Numbered from the stretch's first letter, positions 15,628 to 24,549 are shown. The stretch: DNA of 34,937 nt from Maritimibacter alkaliphilus HTCC2654 (GCF_000152805.1 NZ_CH902578.1:3881928-3916864), one strand, 5' to 3'. Made by a program: numbers and translations. The notes: generated by a model from the letters alone, not told the origin.

Positions 15628-17715
15628 ATGTGGAGGATCATCACCGCTGTCTGGGTTGCCTGTCTGACGCTCGCCTGCGCGCTCGGCGCGGTCGCGGCGG
15701 AATGGGCGCCTGCGTCGCGCGTCGAGATCGAGGGGCGAATCGTGCCGCCCTATGCGCTGGGCGCGCCCATCGGTGACGACGGCGTTTACCACCTGCTGAA
15801 CTCGGGCGGTGCCGAGATCGGCTATGCCTTCCAGACCGGGCCGCTCGCCCCGCTGCCGGGGTTTTCGGGCAAGCCCATCGACATGCTCGTTCTGCTCAAG
15901 CTCGACGGAACGATCATCGACGTCCGCCTCCTGTCCCAGAAAGAGCCGGTCTTCGTTTCGGGTCTGGGCGAGGCACCGTTTCGGGCGTTTCTCGAACAAT
16001 ATCCGGGGCTTTCCATCACCCAGCCGCTTGTCGTCGGGGTGCCGTACGGCAAGGCGGGCGGTGGGTCCGACCTCGTCTATCTGGACGGGGTGACCAAGGC
16101 GACGGCCAGCGTGCGCATCGCCCACGAATCCATCCTCGCCGCCGCGCTACAGGTCGCGCGGGACAAGATGGCGGGGGTCGGGGGGGCTTCGACCGCGCCG
16201 GCGCGTCCGAAGATGGAGTATGCCGAGGCGCTCGACTGGCAGGCGCTTGTCGACGAAGGGATCGCAAGGCGCCTGAAGGTGACCAACGCCCAAGTCGACG
16301 CGGCCTTTGCCGGCACCATCTGGGCCTCAGACGATCCCGAGGCGCGCGCCGATCCTGAGGGCCTGTTCCTCGACCTGTGGTTGGTCGACATCGGTCCGCC
16401 TGCCGTCCAACGCGCCATCTTCGCCCCGGACACGGTGGACGAGCTTGCGCGGCTTCACGCGGTCAGCCCGGATGACGAACCGATCCTCGTGATGGATGGC
16501 GGTCGCCATGGCCTCGTGTCAGCGGATTTCGTGCGGAATACCGCGCCCGACAGGGTGTCCGCCGTTCAGGGCGGTTTCCCGGTCGCGCTGCGGGATGCGG
16601 ATATGTTCCCCGATTTCCTGCCCGGCGTGCCGGAGCATGACACCGCGATGATCCTGCGGGCCGATCGCAGGCTGGGGTTCGATCCGATCACGGAATGGGT
16701 GCTCAGGGTTCAGGCGGTGCGCGCGCACGGCATGTTCCAACCCGAGATCGGCGACGTGCATTTCGAGATCGCGTATCAAGCGCCGGAGCGGTTCTACGAC
16801 GTGCCCGAGGTCGTGACACCGCGCCCCGCCTGGCAGGAGGCGATCGTGAACCGGCAGGCCGACCTGATCGCGCTGTCGGTGTTCCTCGTCGCGCTTCTGG
16901 GGCTCCTGGGTCCGGGGATGAACTGGTTCGCGGGGCTCGGATCATTCACCTCTATTCGGCTTGGCATTCTGGCCGTGGTCGTGGGGTTCATCGGATACTG
17001 GGGGCAGGGGCAGCTTTCCATCGTCACGGTCCTCGCCGTCCTGCGCGCGGCGGTCGGCGAGGGGTCTTTCGCCGTTCTGCTCTACGACCCTTTCTCACTC
17101 CTCATCTGGGCGGCGACGATCCTCGGTTTCGTGCTGTGGGGCCGGGGGTTGTTCTGCGGCTGGCTGTGCCCGTTCGGCGCCATGCAGGAGTTCGCGCATC
17201 ACATCGGCCGCGCCCTCCGTCTGCCCGAGGTCGAGGCGGGGCCGCGGCTCGACCAATGGCTCAAGAAGGTGAAATACGTCGCGCTTTTGGGGCTGATCCT
17301 GACCGCCTTCGTGGTGCCCGATCAGGCCGAGAAGGCCGCCGAGATCGAGCCGTTCAAGACCGCGATCACCGTCTCGTTTCAGCGCGAATGGTTCTATGTC
17401 GCCTATGCGGCGCTCTGGCTGGGGCTCGGCACCGTCTTTTTCAAAGGCTTCTGCCGCTACGTCTGCCCGTTGGGCGCGGTCATGGCCATCGGGGGGCTCT
17501 TGCGCACCCGGAGGTGGATCGCACGGCGGGTGGACTGCGGCTCGCCCTGCCAGTTGTGCAGGGTCAAATGCCGCTACGGTGCGATCAAGAAGACCGGCGA
17601 AATACAGTATGACGAGTGTTTCCAGTGCCTTGACTGCGTGTCGATCCATGACGATCCGACCCGCTGCGTGCCGCTCGTCCTTGCCGAAAAGCGCCGCACC
17701 AAGGTGGCCGCATGA
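15628..17715 (+). CDS. NosR/NirI-like membrane flavo-iron-sulfur protein
   Basis: This 695-residue protein has a signal peptide (1-24) and a periplasmic FMN-binding domain with flavinylation motif DGVTKATAS (predicted flavinylated T159). About five membrane segments lie between residues 410 and 610. Two CX3CP motifs follow (C510-C514, C609-C613), then a C-terminal ferredoxin-like domain with eight Cys (from C637, C641, C644, C648 and from C664, C667, C670). This is the NosR architecture, which moves electrons from quinol to a periplasmic partner. No nosZ or other nos gene is present apart from the flavin transferase, and the neighbours are PQQ alcohol-oxidation genes. Its role may be electron exchange between that system and the membrane (inference). 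ATGA overlap with apbE. Confidence 0.88.
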   Translation: MWRIITAVWVACLTLACALGAVAAEWAPASRVEIEGRIVPPYALGAPIGDDGVYHLLNSGGAEIGYAFQTGPLAPLPGFSGKPIDMLVLLKLDGTIIDVRLLSQKEPVFVSGLGEAPFRAFLEQYPGLSITQPLVVGVPYGKAGGGSDLVYLDGVTKATASVRIAHESILAAALQVARDKMAGVGGASTAPARPKMEYAEALDWQALVDEGIARRLKVTNAQVDAAFAGTIWASDDPEARADPEGLFLDLWLVDIGPPAVQRAIFAPDTVDELARLHAVSPDDEPILVMDGGRHGLVSADFVRNTAPDRVSAVQGGFPVALRDADMFPDFLPGVPEHDTAMILRADRRLGFDPITEWVLRVQAVRAHGMFQPEIGDVHFEIAYQAPERFYDVPEVVTPRPAWQEAIVNRQADLIALSVFLVALLGLLGPGMNWFAGLGSFTSIRLGILAVVVGFIGYWGQGQLSIVTVLAVLRAAVGEGSFAVLLYDPFSLLIWAATILGFVLWGRGLFCGWLCPFGAMQEFAHHIGRALRLPEVEAGPRLDQWLKKVKYVALLGLILTAFVVPDQAEKAAEIEPFKTAITVSFQREWFYVAYAALWLGLGTVFFKGFCRYVCPLGAVMAIGGLLRTRRWIARRVDCGSPCQLCRVKCRYGAIKKTGEIQYDECFQCLDCVSIHDDPTRCVPLVLAEKRRTKVAA

Positions 17716-18587
17716 GCCTGACGCGCCGCAGGTTCATGGCCCTCGTGGCGAGCATTGCGATGCCGGGCGCGGCGGGTGCGGTGAACCGCGAGGTGTGGCG
17801 CGGACGTGCCTTTGGCGGTGACGTGTCGCTCGACCTGACCGGCCCGCGCGACCGTGTGGCGGCGGATCTCGTCAGGCTGACCGCCCGGATGCGCGAGATT
17901 GAGGCGCGCTTCACGCTCTACGAGGATGATGGGCCATTGGTGCGGTTGAACCGGATCGGGAAGGGGCCGCTCCATGGCGACCTGCGCCGGGTGATGGAGG
18001 TGTCGCGGCGGGTGCATGTCGCCACGAACGGCGTGTTCGACCCCACGGTGCAGTCGCTCTGGAGGGCGCTGGCCGAAGGGCGCGGTGCGGATTTGTTCGG
18101 TGTGGGACTGGATCGTGTTCGGATGACAGATACCGAGATCACGCTGGCGGACGGGCAGGCCCTGACCTTCAACGGCATCGCGCAGGGCTATGCCGCCGAC
18201 GCGCTGCTCGCGATGCTTTCGGGCTGGGGCTATTCGACCGCGCTGGTCGACATGGGCGAACAGGCCGCGCTGGGCGGGCCGTTCCGGCTTGGGCTGGTGG
18301 ACCCTGCGGTGGGGCGGATCGGTCAGGTCACGCTGACGGGACAAGCGGCCGCCACATCCTCGCCCGCGGCCATGACCATCGGGGGGCGTGCGCATATCCT
18401 ACACCCGAAAGGCGGGCGCGCCATCTGGTCCACGGTGACGGTCATCGCAGCGTCCGCGACACTTGCCGACGCGGCCTCCACCGCGTTCTGCCTGATGGAG
18501 CGGGACGCCATCAGGCAGGCCAAGGAAGCCCTCGGCCTGTCCGATGTGCTGCTCGTCGAAAAAAACGGCGACCTCAGCCGGCTTTAG
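17712..18587 (+). CDS. apbE: ApbE/NosX-like FAD:protein FMN transferase
   Basis: This 291-residue protein has a Tat-like leader (LTRRRFMALVASIAMPGAAGA). It carries ApbE landmarks in order: GVFDPTVQSLW, TFNGIAQGYAAD, HILHPKGG and a metal-binding TVIAASATLADAASTAF segment. The enzyme uses FAD to attach FMN covalently to a Thr in a (S/T)GAT-like motif. The obvious target is T159 of the NosR-like protein encoded directly upstream with a 4-base overlap. It ends convergent with, and overlapping by 4 bases, the leftward binding-protein gene. Confidence 0.92.
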   Translation: MSLTRRRFMALVASIAMPGAAGAVNREVWRGRAFGGDVSLDLTGPRDRVAADLVRLTARMREIEARFTLYEDDGPLVRLNRIGKGPLHGDLRRVMEVSRRVHVATNGVFDPTVQSLWRALAEGRGADLFGVGLDRVRMTDTEITLADGQALTFNGIAQGYAADALLAMLSGWGYSTALVDMGEQAALGGPFRLGLVDPAVGRIGQVTLTGQAAATSSPAAMTIGGRAHILHPKGGRAIWSTVTVIAASATLADAASTAFCLMERDAIRQAKEALGLSDVLLVEKNGDLSRL

Positions 18588-19477
18588 CGGTCCGGCGGCA
18601 GAAACGTCAGGCCATGGGCCTCGAACAGGGCCTCGATCCGCCCGTCTTCAAGCGCCTTTTCGATAGCGTAGTCAACGGCATAGCCCAGATCGCGGTGCTG
18701 GTGGTTGATCGCGACGCCGACCGTCCAGCTCGACCGGACGAGGCCCGGATACGGTGGGACGTGGATGTCCTGCGCCTCGGTCAGCCCCGCTTCCAGAACC
18801 GCGCGCGGCCCCATCGCGGCCATGACCTCGCCCCCGACGAGGGCGGTCATGGCGGCCTCGGTCGTCGGGAACCGATGCACCTTGTCGCCCACCGCGCCCC
18901 GACCCACCGACGCGAGGTAGAAGTCGGACAGCGAGTCGTTCTCGACCGCCACCGTGTCATAACGGAAATAGGCTGGCGTCGGGCCGCCGTCCGGGTAGGC
19001 TGCGCGGTCAAAGGCGATGGCCAGTTCCTCGCCCGCGTATTGCCCGGTAAAGACGACCTGTTCGATCCGGCAGGTCAGTTCGCTGTCATAAGGCGCGTGC
19101 AGCATCACGTCGGACACGCGCCCGTTCACCACCGCGCCTTTCCAGACGTAGTTCATCAGGTCGGTGTCTAGGTTTTCGCCCGCCTGCACGAAGCGGAAGC
19201 GCGCCTCGACGCCCAGGTCGTCTGCGATGATCCTGCCGATCTCGATGTCGATGCCGACCGGCTGCCCGCCCGTTTCCACGGACCACGGCGCGAAATCCTC
19301 GTAGACCGCGAATTCGATCCAGCCTTCGTCGATGATCCGGTCGAACTCCCGCCCGATGTCCTGAGCGAAAGTGTTCTGCGGTTTGGGTTGCGGGACATAG
19401 TCCTCGCAACGCGCCAAGGCCGGCCCCGCGAAAGCAAGACCGGCCATCAGGCTCGTCAGAGCGAACAGGCGTGTCAT
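18584..19477 (-). CDS. Quinoprotein-associated periplasmic binding protein (PedG/XoxJ/MoxJ-like)
   Basis: This 297-residue protein has a signal peptide (to about residue 22, ALA-RCEDY) and a family-3 solute-binding fold (WIEFAVYEDFAPWSVETGGQ, then GIDIEIGRIIADDLGVEARF). Such proteins accompany PQQ methanol/ethanol dehydrogenases as MoxJ, XoxJ or PedG and are thought to help load or activate the enzyme rather than import a nutrient. It lies 4 bases after the PedF-type cytochrome gene in the same leftward operon. No cognate permease is adjacent, consistent with a chaperone-like role. Confidence 0.85.
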   Translation of the reverse strand: MTRLFALTSLMAGLAFAGPALARCEDYVPQPKPQNTFAQDIGREFDRIIDEGWIEFAVYEDFAPWSVETGGQPVGIDIEIGRIIADDLGVEARFRFVQAGENLDTDLMNYVWKGAVVNGRVSDVMLHAPYDSELTCRIEQVVFTGQYAGEELAIAFDRAAYPDGGPTPAYFRYDTVAVENDSLSDFYLASVGRGAVGDKVHRFPTTEAAMTALVGGEVMAAMGPRAVLEAGLTEAQDIHVPPYPGLVRSSWTVGVAINHQHRDLGYAVDYAIEKALEDGRIEALFEAHGLTFLPPDR

Positions 19478-19481
19478 GGCG

Positions 19482-20168
19482 TCAATGCGCGGCGGACAGG
19501 CCGACGGTCAGGATGTCGCCCGCCTGTTTCCACGTGGCCTGATCGTCCGACAGGATGCGCGAGGCCTCGAAGGCGACGGAATCCGCGATGGGCGCGCCCG
19601 AGCCGGTTTCGACGGTCGCGGCGATGTCGGCCAGTTCGACCTTGAGCGCCTCGGGGTCGGCGACCGATCCGGACAGAAGCTCGTCCCGGATCGCACCGAG
19701 GCGCGTGGCATGATCGTCCAGCGCCCCGTCATCGGGCCGCGTCTCGACATAGGTGCGGATGGCCCACGCGGCTTTCTGGCCCAGAAGCTCGCCGAACGCG
19801 GGCATCTTGGTGATCCCGTTCTGGGTCATGCCGTGGCGGAACCGTTCGACATACCATTCGTCACCGTATTCGGCGGCTTCCAGATAACGCAGGTCCGGGG
19901 CCAGCCCGCCGGACACGACGCCAAGCCCATGACAGCGCGCGCAGTTCTGGGTGTAGCCCGATGCCCCGATCTCGATCGCTTTCAACCAGGTTTCCTCGCC
20001 CACCGCTTCGGCGCGGTAGGGGTTTTCGATCAGCCATTCCTCGCCCACATCGGGCAGGGCTTCGGTGTTCACGGGCTGGGGCGTGACGTCGCCGTGACCG
20101 ATGGCCATCCCGCCAAGCGTCAAGGTTCCGGCGAGCGTCGTGGCCGCGATGAGAGCGAGTTTCTGCAT
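19482..20168 (-). CDS. pedF: Cytochrome c-550, PedF type, with C-terminal extension
   Basis: This 228-residue protein has a signal peptide (about 1-24), after which GHGDVTPQPVNTEALPDVGE is the characteristic PedF start. The heme site is CARCH (QNCARCHGLGVVSGGLAPDLR). The probable axial Met is in TKMPAFGELLG. It should take electrons from the PQQ dehydrogenase in the periplasm. ATG 20168 is chosen over 20195 because GGAGG lies just upstream and it starts the signal peptide. About 85-90 residues after the heme domain (from ETRPDDGALDDH on) exceed the usual PedF length and have no clear motif. First gene of a leftward operon with the PedG-like gene. Confidence 0.87.
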   Translation of the reverse strand: MQKLALIAATTLAGTLTLGGMAIGHGDVTPQPVNTEALPDVGEEWLIENPYRAEAVGEETWLKAIEIGASGYTQNCARCHGLGVVSGGLAPDLRYLEAAEYGDEWYVERFRHGMTQNGITKMPAFGELLGQKAAWAIRTYVETRPDDGALDDHATRLGAIRDELLSGSVADPEALKVELADIAATVETGSGAPIADSVAFEASRILSDDQATWKQAGDILTVGLSAAH

Positions 20169-20221
20169 GGTGTTCCTCCGCGTTTCTCGGCCCAACTATC
20201 GACGCGCCGCCGCGTCGCACC

Positions 20222-20235
20222 ATTAGACCTTGGTG
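20222..20235 (-). promoter_or_regulatory. Putative PQQ-regulon operator B (pedF-like operon)
   Basis: On the minus strand this reads CACCAAGGTCTAATGG. The 11-mer AGGTCTAATGG is identical to that of operator C, which faces the other way. It lies 57 bases upstream of the PedF-type start at 20168. Confidence 0.6.
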
Positions 20236-20294
20236 CAAGCCAACCGGCCCGATACGGCGCAAATCGCCGGAATCACGCCGGAAAAGGCATATCT

Positions 20295-20312
20295 GCGACC
20301 TAGGTCTAATGG
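20295..20312 (+). promoter_or_regulatory. Putative PQQ-regulon operator C (ABC system operon)
   Basis: GCGACCTAGGTCTAATGG contains the perfect palindrome GACCTAGGTC (20297-20306). It ends 52 bases before the start of the binding-protein gene, the same distance as operator D from its gene. Confidence 0.6.
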
Positions 20313-20358
20313 GCCGTCGCGATGTCCTTCCTCTAGCGTCGTCGGCGTGGAGGAGACG

Positions 20359-21543
20359 ATGCGCAAGATCGTGCGGAATGCGGCCCCGTGGGCCATTGGT
20401 CTGACGCTGGCCTGTTCGGGCGGGCTACTTGCCGAACCGCTTCAGGTTCGCGTCGGCTACCTTCGGCTCGAGGAACCGCCGCGCGCGGTTCTGTCGAACC
20501 TCGACACCGTGCCCGCCGACCTCGGCATCGCTGGGGCAAGGCTCGGGTTGGCCGACAATGCGACCACCGGCACCTTCATGGGGCATGATTACGCCCTCGA
20601 AATCGTCTCGCTTGCGCCGGGTGGCGACGTGGTGGCGGCGGCGCGTGACATGGCGGGGCAGGTCGATCTGATCCTCGCCGACATGAACGCCGAGGCGCTT
20701 CTGAGCCTCGCCGATTTGCCGGATGTCGCCGGGGCGCTCATCTTCAACGTCTCCGACGCATCCGAACGCCTGCGCGATGCCGATTGCCGCGCGAACGTGC
20801 TTCATACCGCGACCGAGGCCGCGATGCGTTCGGATGCGCTGATGCAGGTTCTGTTGGCGAAACGCTGGACGAAAGTGGCCCTGATCGAAGGGCCGGGGGG
20901 CGCGGACGCGGCGCTGGCCGCCGCCTACCGCGCATCTGCGCGAAAGTTCGGCGTCAGGATCGTCTCGGACGCCCGGTGGGACGACACCGCAGACCTGCGG
21001 CGCACGGCCTCGGCCGAAGTTCCGCTTCTCACGCAGGGGTTCAAGGATCACGACGTGGTGCTGGTGGCCGATGCCGCGGACGATTTCGCCCGCTACGTGG
21101 AGCACAACACATGGGTGCCGCGTCCGGTGATCGGTGTCACCGGCCTGACCCCTGTGGCCTGGGCCCCGGTGGTCGAACAATGGGGGGCGGCACAGCTTCA
21201 ATCCCGCTTCTCCGACCTAGCAGCGCGCGACATGCAGCCCCGCGACTATGCCGCCTGGGCCGCCATGCGCGTGATCGGCGAAGCGGTGACGCGCACCAAT
21301 GCCGCCGACGCCTCCGCGCTGCGCGCCTACATCCTGTCCGATGCCTTCGAACTTGCGGCGTTTCAGGGCCGCCCCCTCAGCTTTCGCCACTGGAACGGTC
21401 AGATGCGCCAGCCGATACCGGTGGTGAACGCCCGCGCGGTCGTCGGCTCGGCCCCGCTCGACGGGTTCGAACATGCCCGCAATCCGCTGGACAGCCTCGG
21501 CCTCGACGCGCCGGAAAGTGCCTGCACGGCCTTTGGAGATTGA
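20359..21543 (+). CDS. PQQ-associated ABC transporter substrate-binding protein (PedA-like)
   Basis: This 394-residue protein has a signal sequence (1-25, ending LLAEPLQVRV) and a type-I periplasmic binding fold resembling branched-chain amino acid receptors: VRVGYLRLEEPPRAVLSN, then GQVDLILADMNAEALLSLAD and WTKVALIEGPGGADAALAAAY. The family travels with PQQ alcohol dehydrogenases (TIGR03863 type). In Pseudomonas putida the matching PedA1A2BC transporter is needed for rare-earth-dependent growth, so the ligand may be a lanthanide complex, though this is not shown. ATG 20359 has GGAGGAGACG before it. First gene of a five-gene operon. Confidence 0.87.
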   Translation: MRKIVRNAAPWAIGLTLACSGGLLAEPLQVRVGYLRLEEPPRAVLSNLDTVPADLGIAGARLGLADNATTGTFMGHDYALEIVSLAPGGDVVAAARDMAGQVDLILADMNAEALLSLADLPDVAGALIFNVSDASERLRDADCRANVLHTATEAAMRSDALMQVLLAKRWTKVALIEGPGGADAALAAAYRASARKFGVRIVSDARWDDTADLRRTASAEVPLLTQGFKDHDVVLVADAADDFARYVEHNTWVPRPVIGVTGLTPVAWAPVVEQWGAAQLQSRFSDLAARDMQPRDYAAWAAMRVIGEAVTRTNAADASALRAYILSDAFELAAFQGRPLSFRHWNGQMRQPIPVVNARAVVGSAPLDGFEHARNPLDSLGLDAPESACTAFGD

Positions 21544-21544
21544 T

Positions 21545-22501
21545 ATGCTTCGCACCTTCGCAACCGCCCTCTGCCTTCTGACGCCGCCCGCACTTGCCGG
21601 AGAGATCTGGGTTACGAACGAGAAGGACGATACGATCAGCGTCATCGACATCGAGACGCTCGAAGTGACCCGCACGATCCCCACGGGCGAGCGGCCACGC
21701 GGGATCACCTTCAACTCGGATCATTCGCTGGTCTTTATCTGCGCCTCGGATTCGAACGCGGTTCAGGTGATGGACCCGGACACGGGCGAAATTCTGCACG
21801 ACCTTCCCTCCGGCGCCGATCCCGAGCAATTCGTGCTTGCGCCCGATGACCGTCACCTTTGGATCGCCAACGAAGACGATGCGGTCACGACGGTCGTCGA
21901 TGTCGAAACCCGCAGGGTGGTCGCGCAGATCAACGTCGGGATCGAACCCGAGGGCATGGCCGTGTCGCCGGACGGCAAGACGGTGATTACCACGTCCGAG
22001 ACGACGAACATGGCGCACTGGATCGACACGGACAGCAAGACGATCCGCGCCAACACGCTGGTCGATGCGCGGCCCCGGCACGCCGAGTTCATCAAGGACG
22101 GGACCGAGCTGTGGGTCAGTTCGGAAATCGGCGGCACCGTCTCGGTGTTTTCCACGGCGGATCAGGCGCCTGTGGCCAAGATCGCCTTCGCCATTCAAGG
22201 CGTGCACGAAGACCTGATCCAGCCGGTCGGGTTCGAAGTCACGCCGGATCAGAAGACCATTTTCGTCGCCCTCGGGCCGTCCAACCATGTCGCCGTGGTG
22301 AATGCCGAGACCTACGAGGTCGAAGACTACCTCCTCGTCGGGCGGCGGGTCTGGCACATGGCGTTTTCGCCGGATCACACGCGGCTTTTCACCACCAACG
22401 GCGTGTCCGGCGACGTCACCGTTATCGACGTGGTGCAAGGGGAGCCGATCAAGACCATCAAGGTCGGCCGTTTCCCCTGGGGCGCGGCAACGCGACCCTG
22501 A
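21545..22501 (+). CDS. PQQ-associated YVTN beta-propeller protein
   Basis: This 318-residue secreted protein has a signal peptide (MLRTFATALCLLTPPALAGE). It is followed by about seven beta-propeller repeats of the YVTN type (IWVTNEKDDTISVIDIETLE, LWIANEDDAVTTVVDVETRR, LFTTNGVSGDVTVIDVVQGE). It matches the propeller protein of PQQ-dependent alcohol catabolism clusters (TIGR03866 type), whose exact function is unknown; a periplasmic scaffold or binding role is plausible. The start lies 1 base after the stop of the binding-protein gene. Confidence 0.88.
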   Translation: MLRTFATALCLLTPPALAGEIWVTNEKDDTISVIDIETLEVTRTIPTGERPRGITFNSDHSLVFICASDSNAVQVMDPDTGEILHDLPSGADPEQFVLAPDDRHLWIANEDDAVTTVVDVETRRVVAQINVGIEPEGMAVSPDGKTVITTSETTNMAHWIDTDSKTIRANTLVDARPRHAEFIKDGTELWVSSEIGGTVSVFSTADQAPVAKIAFAIQGVHEDLIQPVGFEVTPDQKTIFVALGPSNHVAVVNAETYEVEDYLLVGRRVWHMAFSPDHTRLFTTNGVSGDVTVIDVVQGEPIKTIKVGRFPWGAATRP

Positions 22502-22543
22502 CGCAACGAGTGGCCATTGGCCCGGTTCATGGGAGGACCGAAA

Positions 22544-22990
22544 ATGAAACGCATCACCCTGACCCTGGCGGCCGCCGTTTTCGCCTTTCCGGCGTTTGCC
22601 GACGACGACGGTGCCGCCGCACGCTTCGGATTGGCGGGCATCCTGTCGGCCACGAATTCCGAAGACCTGCCGCCGATCATGCTGTCGGCGGGTCAGCCGC
22701 TCGCCGATGCGCCGCTGGTTCTGAAGTCGGGCACCTATTACGAGATCGAGATCGAAGCGGACGGGTCGCAGGAGCTTGCGCTGGTCGGCGCGGGCTTTTT
22801 CCGGGCGATCTGGATCGACGAGATCGTTGTCGAAGGGCTTGAGATCCGCCCTCTCGGTATCGACAGTTTCGAGTTCGACGAGGCGGGCGTGATGGAGGTG
22901 GGCTTCGTCGCGATCAAACCCGGCAGTTACACCCTGAGCGTGCCGCAATCGCGTGGCGACCTTCAGACGCTTCAGATCACCATCGAATAG
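22544..22990 (+). CDS. Small secreted protein of the PQQ ABC operon
   Basis: This 148-residue protein has a clear signal peptide (MKRITLTLAAAVFAFPAFA). The mature part is acidic and rich in beta-strand: GLAGILSATNSEDLPPIMLS, LKSGTYYEIEIEADGSQELA, VGFVAIKPGSYTLSVPQ. The strand pattern resembles a cupredoxin-like sandwich but lacks an obvious Cys-Met-His copper site. ATG 22544 is chosen because GGGAGG lies 8 bases upstream and it starts the signal peptide. Its place between propeller and ATPase genes suggests an accessory periplasmic component (possibly the PedA2 equivalent). No firm family is recognised. Confidence 0.78.
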   Translation: MKRITLTLAAAVFAFPAFADDDGAAARFGLAGILSATNSEDLPPIMLSAGQPLADAPLVLKSGTYYEIEIEADGSQELALVGAGFFRAIWIDEIVVEGLEIRPLGIDSFEFDEAGVMEVGFVAIKPGSYTLSVPQSRGDLQTLQITIE

Positions 22991-23008
22991 CAGGGTCAGG
23001 GGGAGCGG

Positions 23009-23740
23009 ATGAGCGGTCTTTCGGTTCGAAACGTCACCTATCACTGGGGCAGGCACCGGGCGCTGGACGAGGTGTCGTTCGACGTGGCCCCCGGCGCGTT
23101 CTGTGCGCTCTTGGGCCCCAATGGCGCGGGCAAGTCGACGCTTTTCGGGCTGCTCACGGGGCTGTTCAGACCCGAGCGGGGCAAGCTGGTGCTGGCGGGT
23201 CACGACATGGACCGCGCGACCCGGTCGGCGCTTGCGGTGACGGGCGTCGTGTTCCAGCATCCCACCCTCGACCTCGACCTCTCGGTCTGGCGTAACATGC
23301 TTTATTTCGCCGGGCTTCAGGGGCTCACCGGGCGCGGTATGCGCGGACGGGCCGAAGCGGCGCTGGCGCGTCTGGGGATGGAAGAGCGTGCGGGCGAAAA
23401 GGTGCGCGCGCTGAACGGCGGCCACCGCCGGCGGCTCGAAATCGCGCGGGCCCTGATGCACGACCCGCAAGTCCTGCTGCTCGATGAGCCGACCGTCGGT
23501 CTCGACGCGCCGACGCGCCACGACCTGACCGCGCATGTCCACGCGCTTGCCCGCGACGAGGGGTTGAGCGTGCTTTGGGCCACGCACTTGACCGACGAGG
23601 TGGCGCCGGGCGATCACCTCGTCATCATGCACAAGGGCCGCGTTCTGGAAGAGGGGCGCACTCCGGCGACGGGCCCCGCACTGACCGCACATTTCCTTGC
23701 CATGACGGGCCGCGCGGTCCGGGCCGACGAGGCCGCCTGA
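23009..23740 (+). CDS. ABC transporter ATP-binding protein (PedB-like)
   Basis: This 243-residue ATPase has Walker A LLGPNGAGKSTLFGL (about 34-48), a Q-loop in VVFQHPTLD, a signature replaced by LNGGHRRRLEIARAL (LSGGQ appears as LNGGH), Walker B VLLLDEPTVGLD, and a switch His in LWATHLTDE. The LNGGH variant is typical of the PQQ-alcohol ABC ATPases. Together with the next gene it forms an ABC-2-type transporter whose direction is debated. Its stop overlaps the permease start by one base (TGATG). Confidence 0.93.
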   Translation: MSGLSVRNVTYHWGRHRALDEVSFDVAPGAFCALLGPNGAGKSTLFGLLTGLFRPERGKLVLAGHDMDRATRSALAVTGVVFQHPTLDLDLSVWRNMLYFAGLQGLTGRGMRGRAEAALARLGMEERAGEKVRALNGGHRRRLEIARALMHDPQVLLLDEPTVGLDAPTRHDLTAHVHALARDEGLSVLWATHLTDEVAPGDHLVIMHKGRVLEEGRTPATGPALTAHFLAMTGRAVRADEAA

Positions 23741-24549
23741 TGAAACACGCGCTGTCCGCTCTCATCTCGATCTGCCAGCGCGAGGGGCTTCGTTTTTTCG
23801 GGCAGACCGGGCGGCTGGTGGCGGCGCTCGTGCGACCGCTCATCTGGCTGTTCGTCTTCGCGGCAGGCTTTCGCGCGGCGCTCGGCCTGTCCATCACCCC
23901 GCCCTACGAGACCTATATCACCTTCGAGACCTACATCGTGCCGGGGCTGGTCGGGATGATCCTGCTGTTCAACGGTATGCAAAGCTCGCTGTCGCTGGTC
24001 ATGGACCGCGAATTGGGCACCATGCGGCTGCTCTTGACCGCGCCGCTGCCGCGCTGGTGGCTTCTGACTTGCAAGCTCATTGCCGGGGCGCTGATGTCGG
24101 TGTTGCAGGCCTATGCATTCCTCGCCATCGCCGCCCTTTACGGCATTCGGTTTCCCGCGCTCGGTTACCTCACCGTCGCGCCCGTCCTGCTTCTGGCCGC
24201 CTTCATGGTCGGCGCGCTGGGGATCGCGCTGTCATCGACGATCAAACAGCTCGAAAATTTCGCGGGCGTGATGAACTTCGTCATCTTCCCGATGTTCTTT
24301 TTGTCCTCCGCTCTCTATCCGCTCTGGAAGATGGCCGAAGCGAGCGCGCTTCTGCACGACATCTGCGCTGCGAACCCCTTCACCCACGCGGTCGAAGCGG
24401 TGCGCTTCGCGCTTTACGTCCAGCCCAACTGGTTCGCGCTCGGCGTCACGGTGGCGGCAGGACTTGTCTTCATGGGGATCGCGCTTTGGGGCTACGATCC
24501 GGGGCGGGGGATGGTGCGACAGAAGGCCGGGGGACCGGCAGGGTCGTAG
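23740..24549 (+). CDS. ABC-2 type permease (PedC-like)
   Basis: This 269-residue protein has about six transmembrane segments (LVRPLIWLFVFAAGFRAAL; IVPGLVGMILLFNGMQSS; LMSVLQAYAFLAIAALYG; LTVAPVLLLAAFMVGALGIA; FVIFPMFFLSSALYPLW; WFALGVTVAAGLVFMGIALW). The conserved MDRELGTMRLLLTAPLPRWW cytoplasmic loop contacts the ATPase. It is an ABC-2 membrane protein of the phenylethanol/PQQ-alcohol group (PedC, TIGR03861 type). It ends the operon; the next unit has its own operator 9 bases after the stop. Confidence 0.92.
   Translation: MKHALSALISICQREGLRFFGQTGRLVAALVRPLIWLFVFAAGFRAALGLSITPPYETYITFETYIVPGLVGMILLFNGMQSSLSLVMDRELGTMRLLLTAPLPRWWLLTCKLIAGALMSVLQAYAFLAIAALYGIRFPALGYLTVAPVLLLAAFMVGALGIALSSTIKQLENFAGVMNFVIFPMFFLSSALYPLWKMAEASALLHDICAANPFTHAVEAVRFALYVQPNWFALGVTVAAGLVFMGIALWGYDPGRGMVRQKAGGPAGS

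Noticed and set aside
15628-17715. NosR-like gene as evidence for denitrification
   Set aside because: No nosZ, nosDFYL or nir genes are nearby, and the operators and neighbours are of the PQQ alcohol-oxidation cluster.
21377-23692. 771-codon minus-strand frame across the propeller and ABC genes
   Set aside because: It is an antisense shadow spanning several clearly coding plus-strand genes; no domain is visible.
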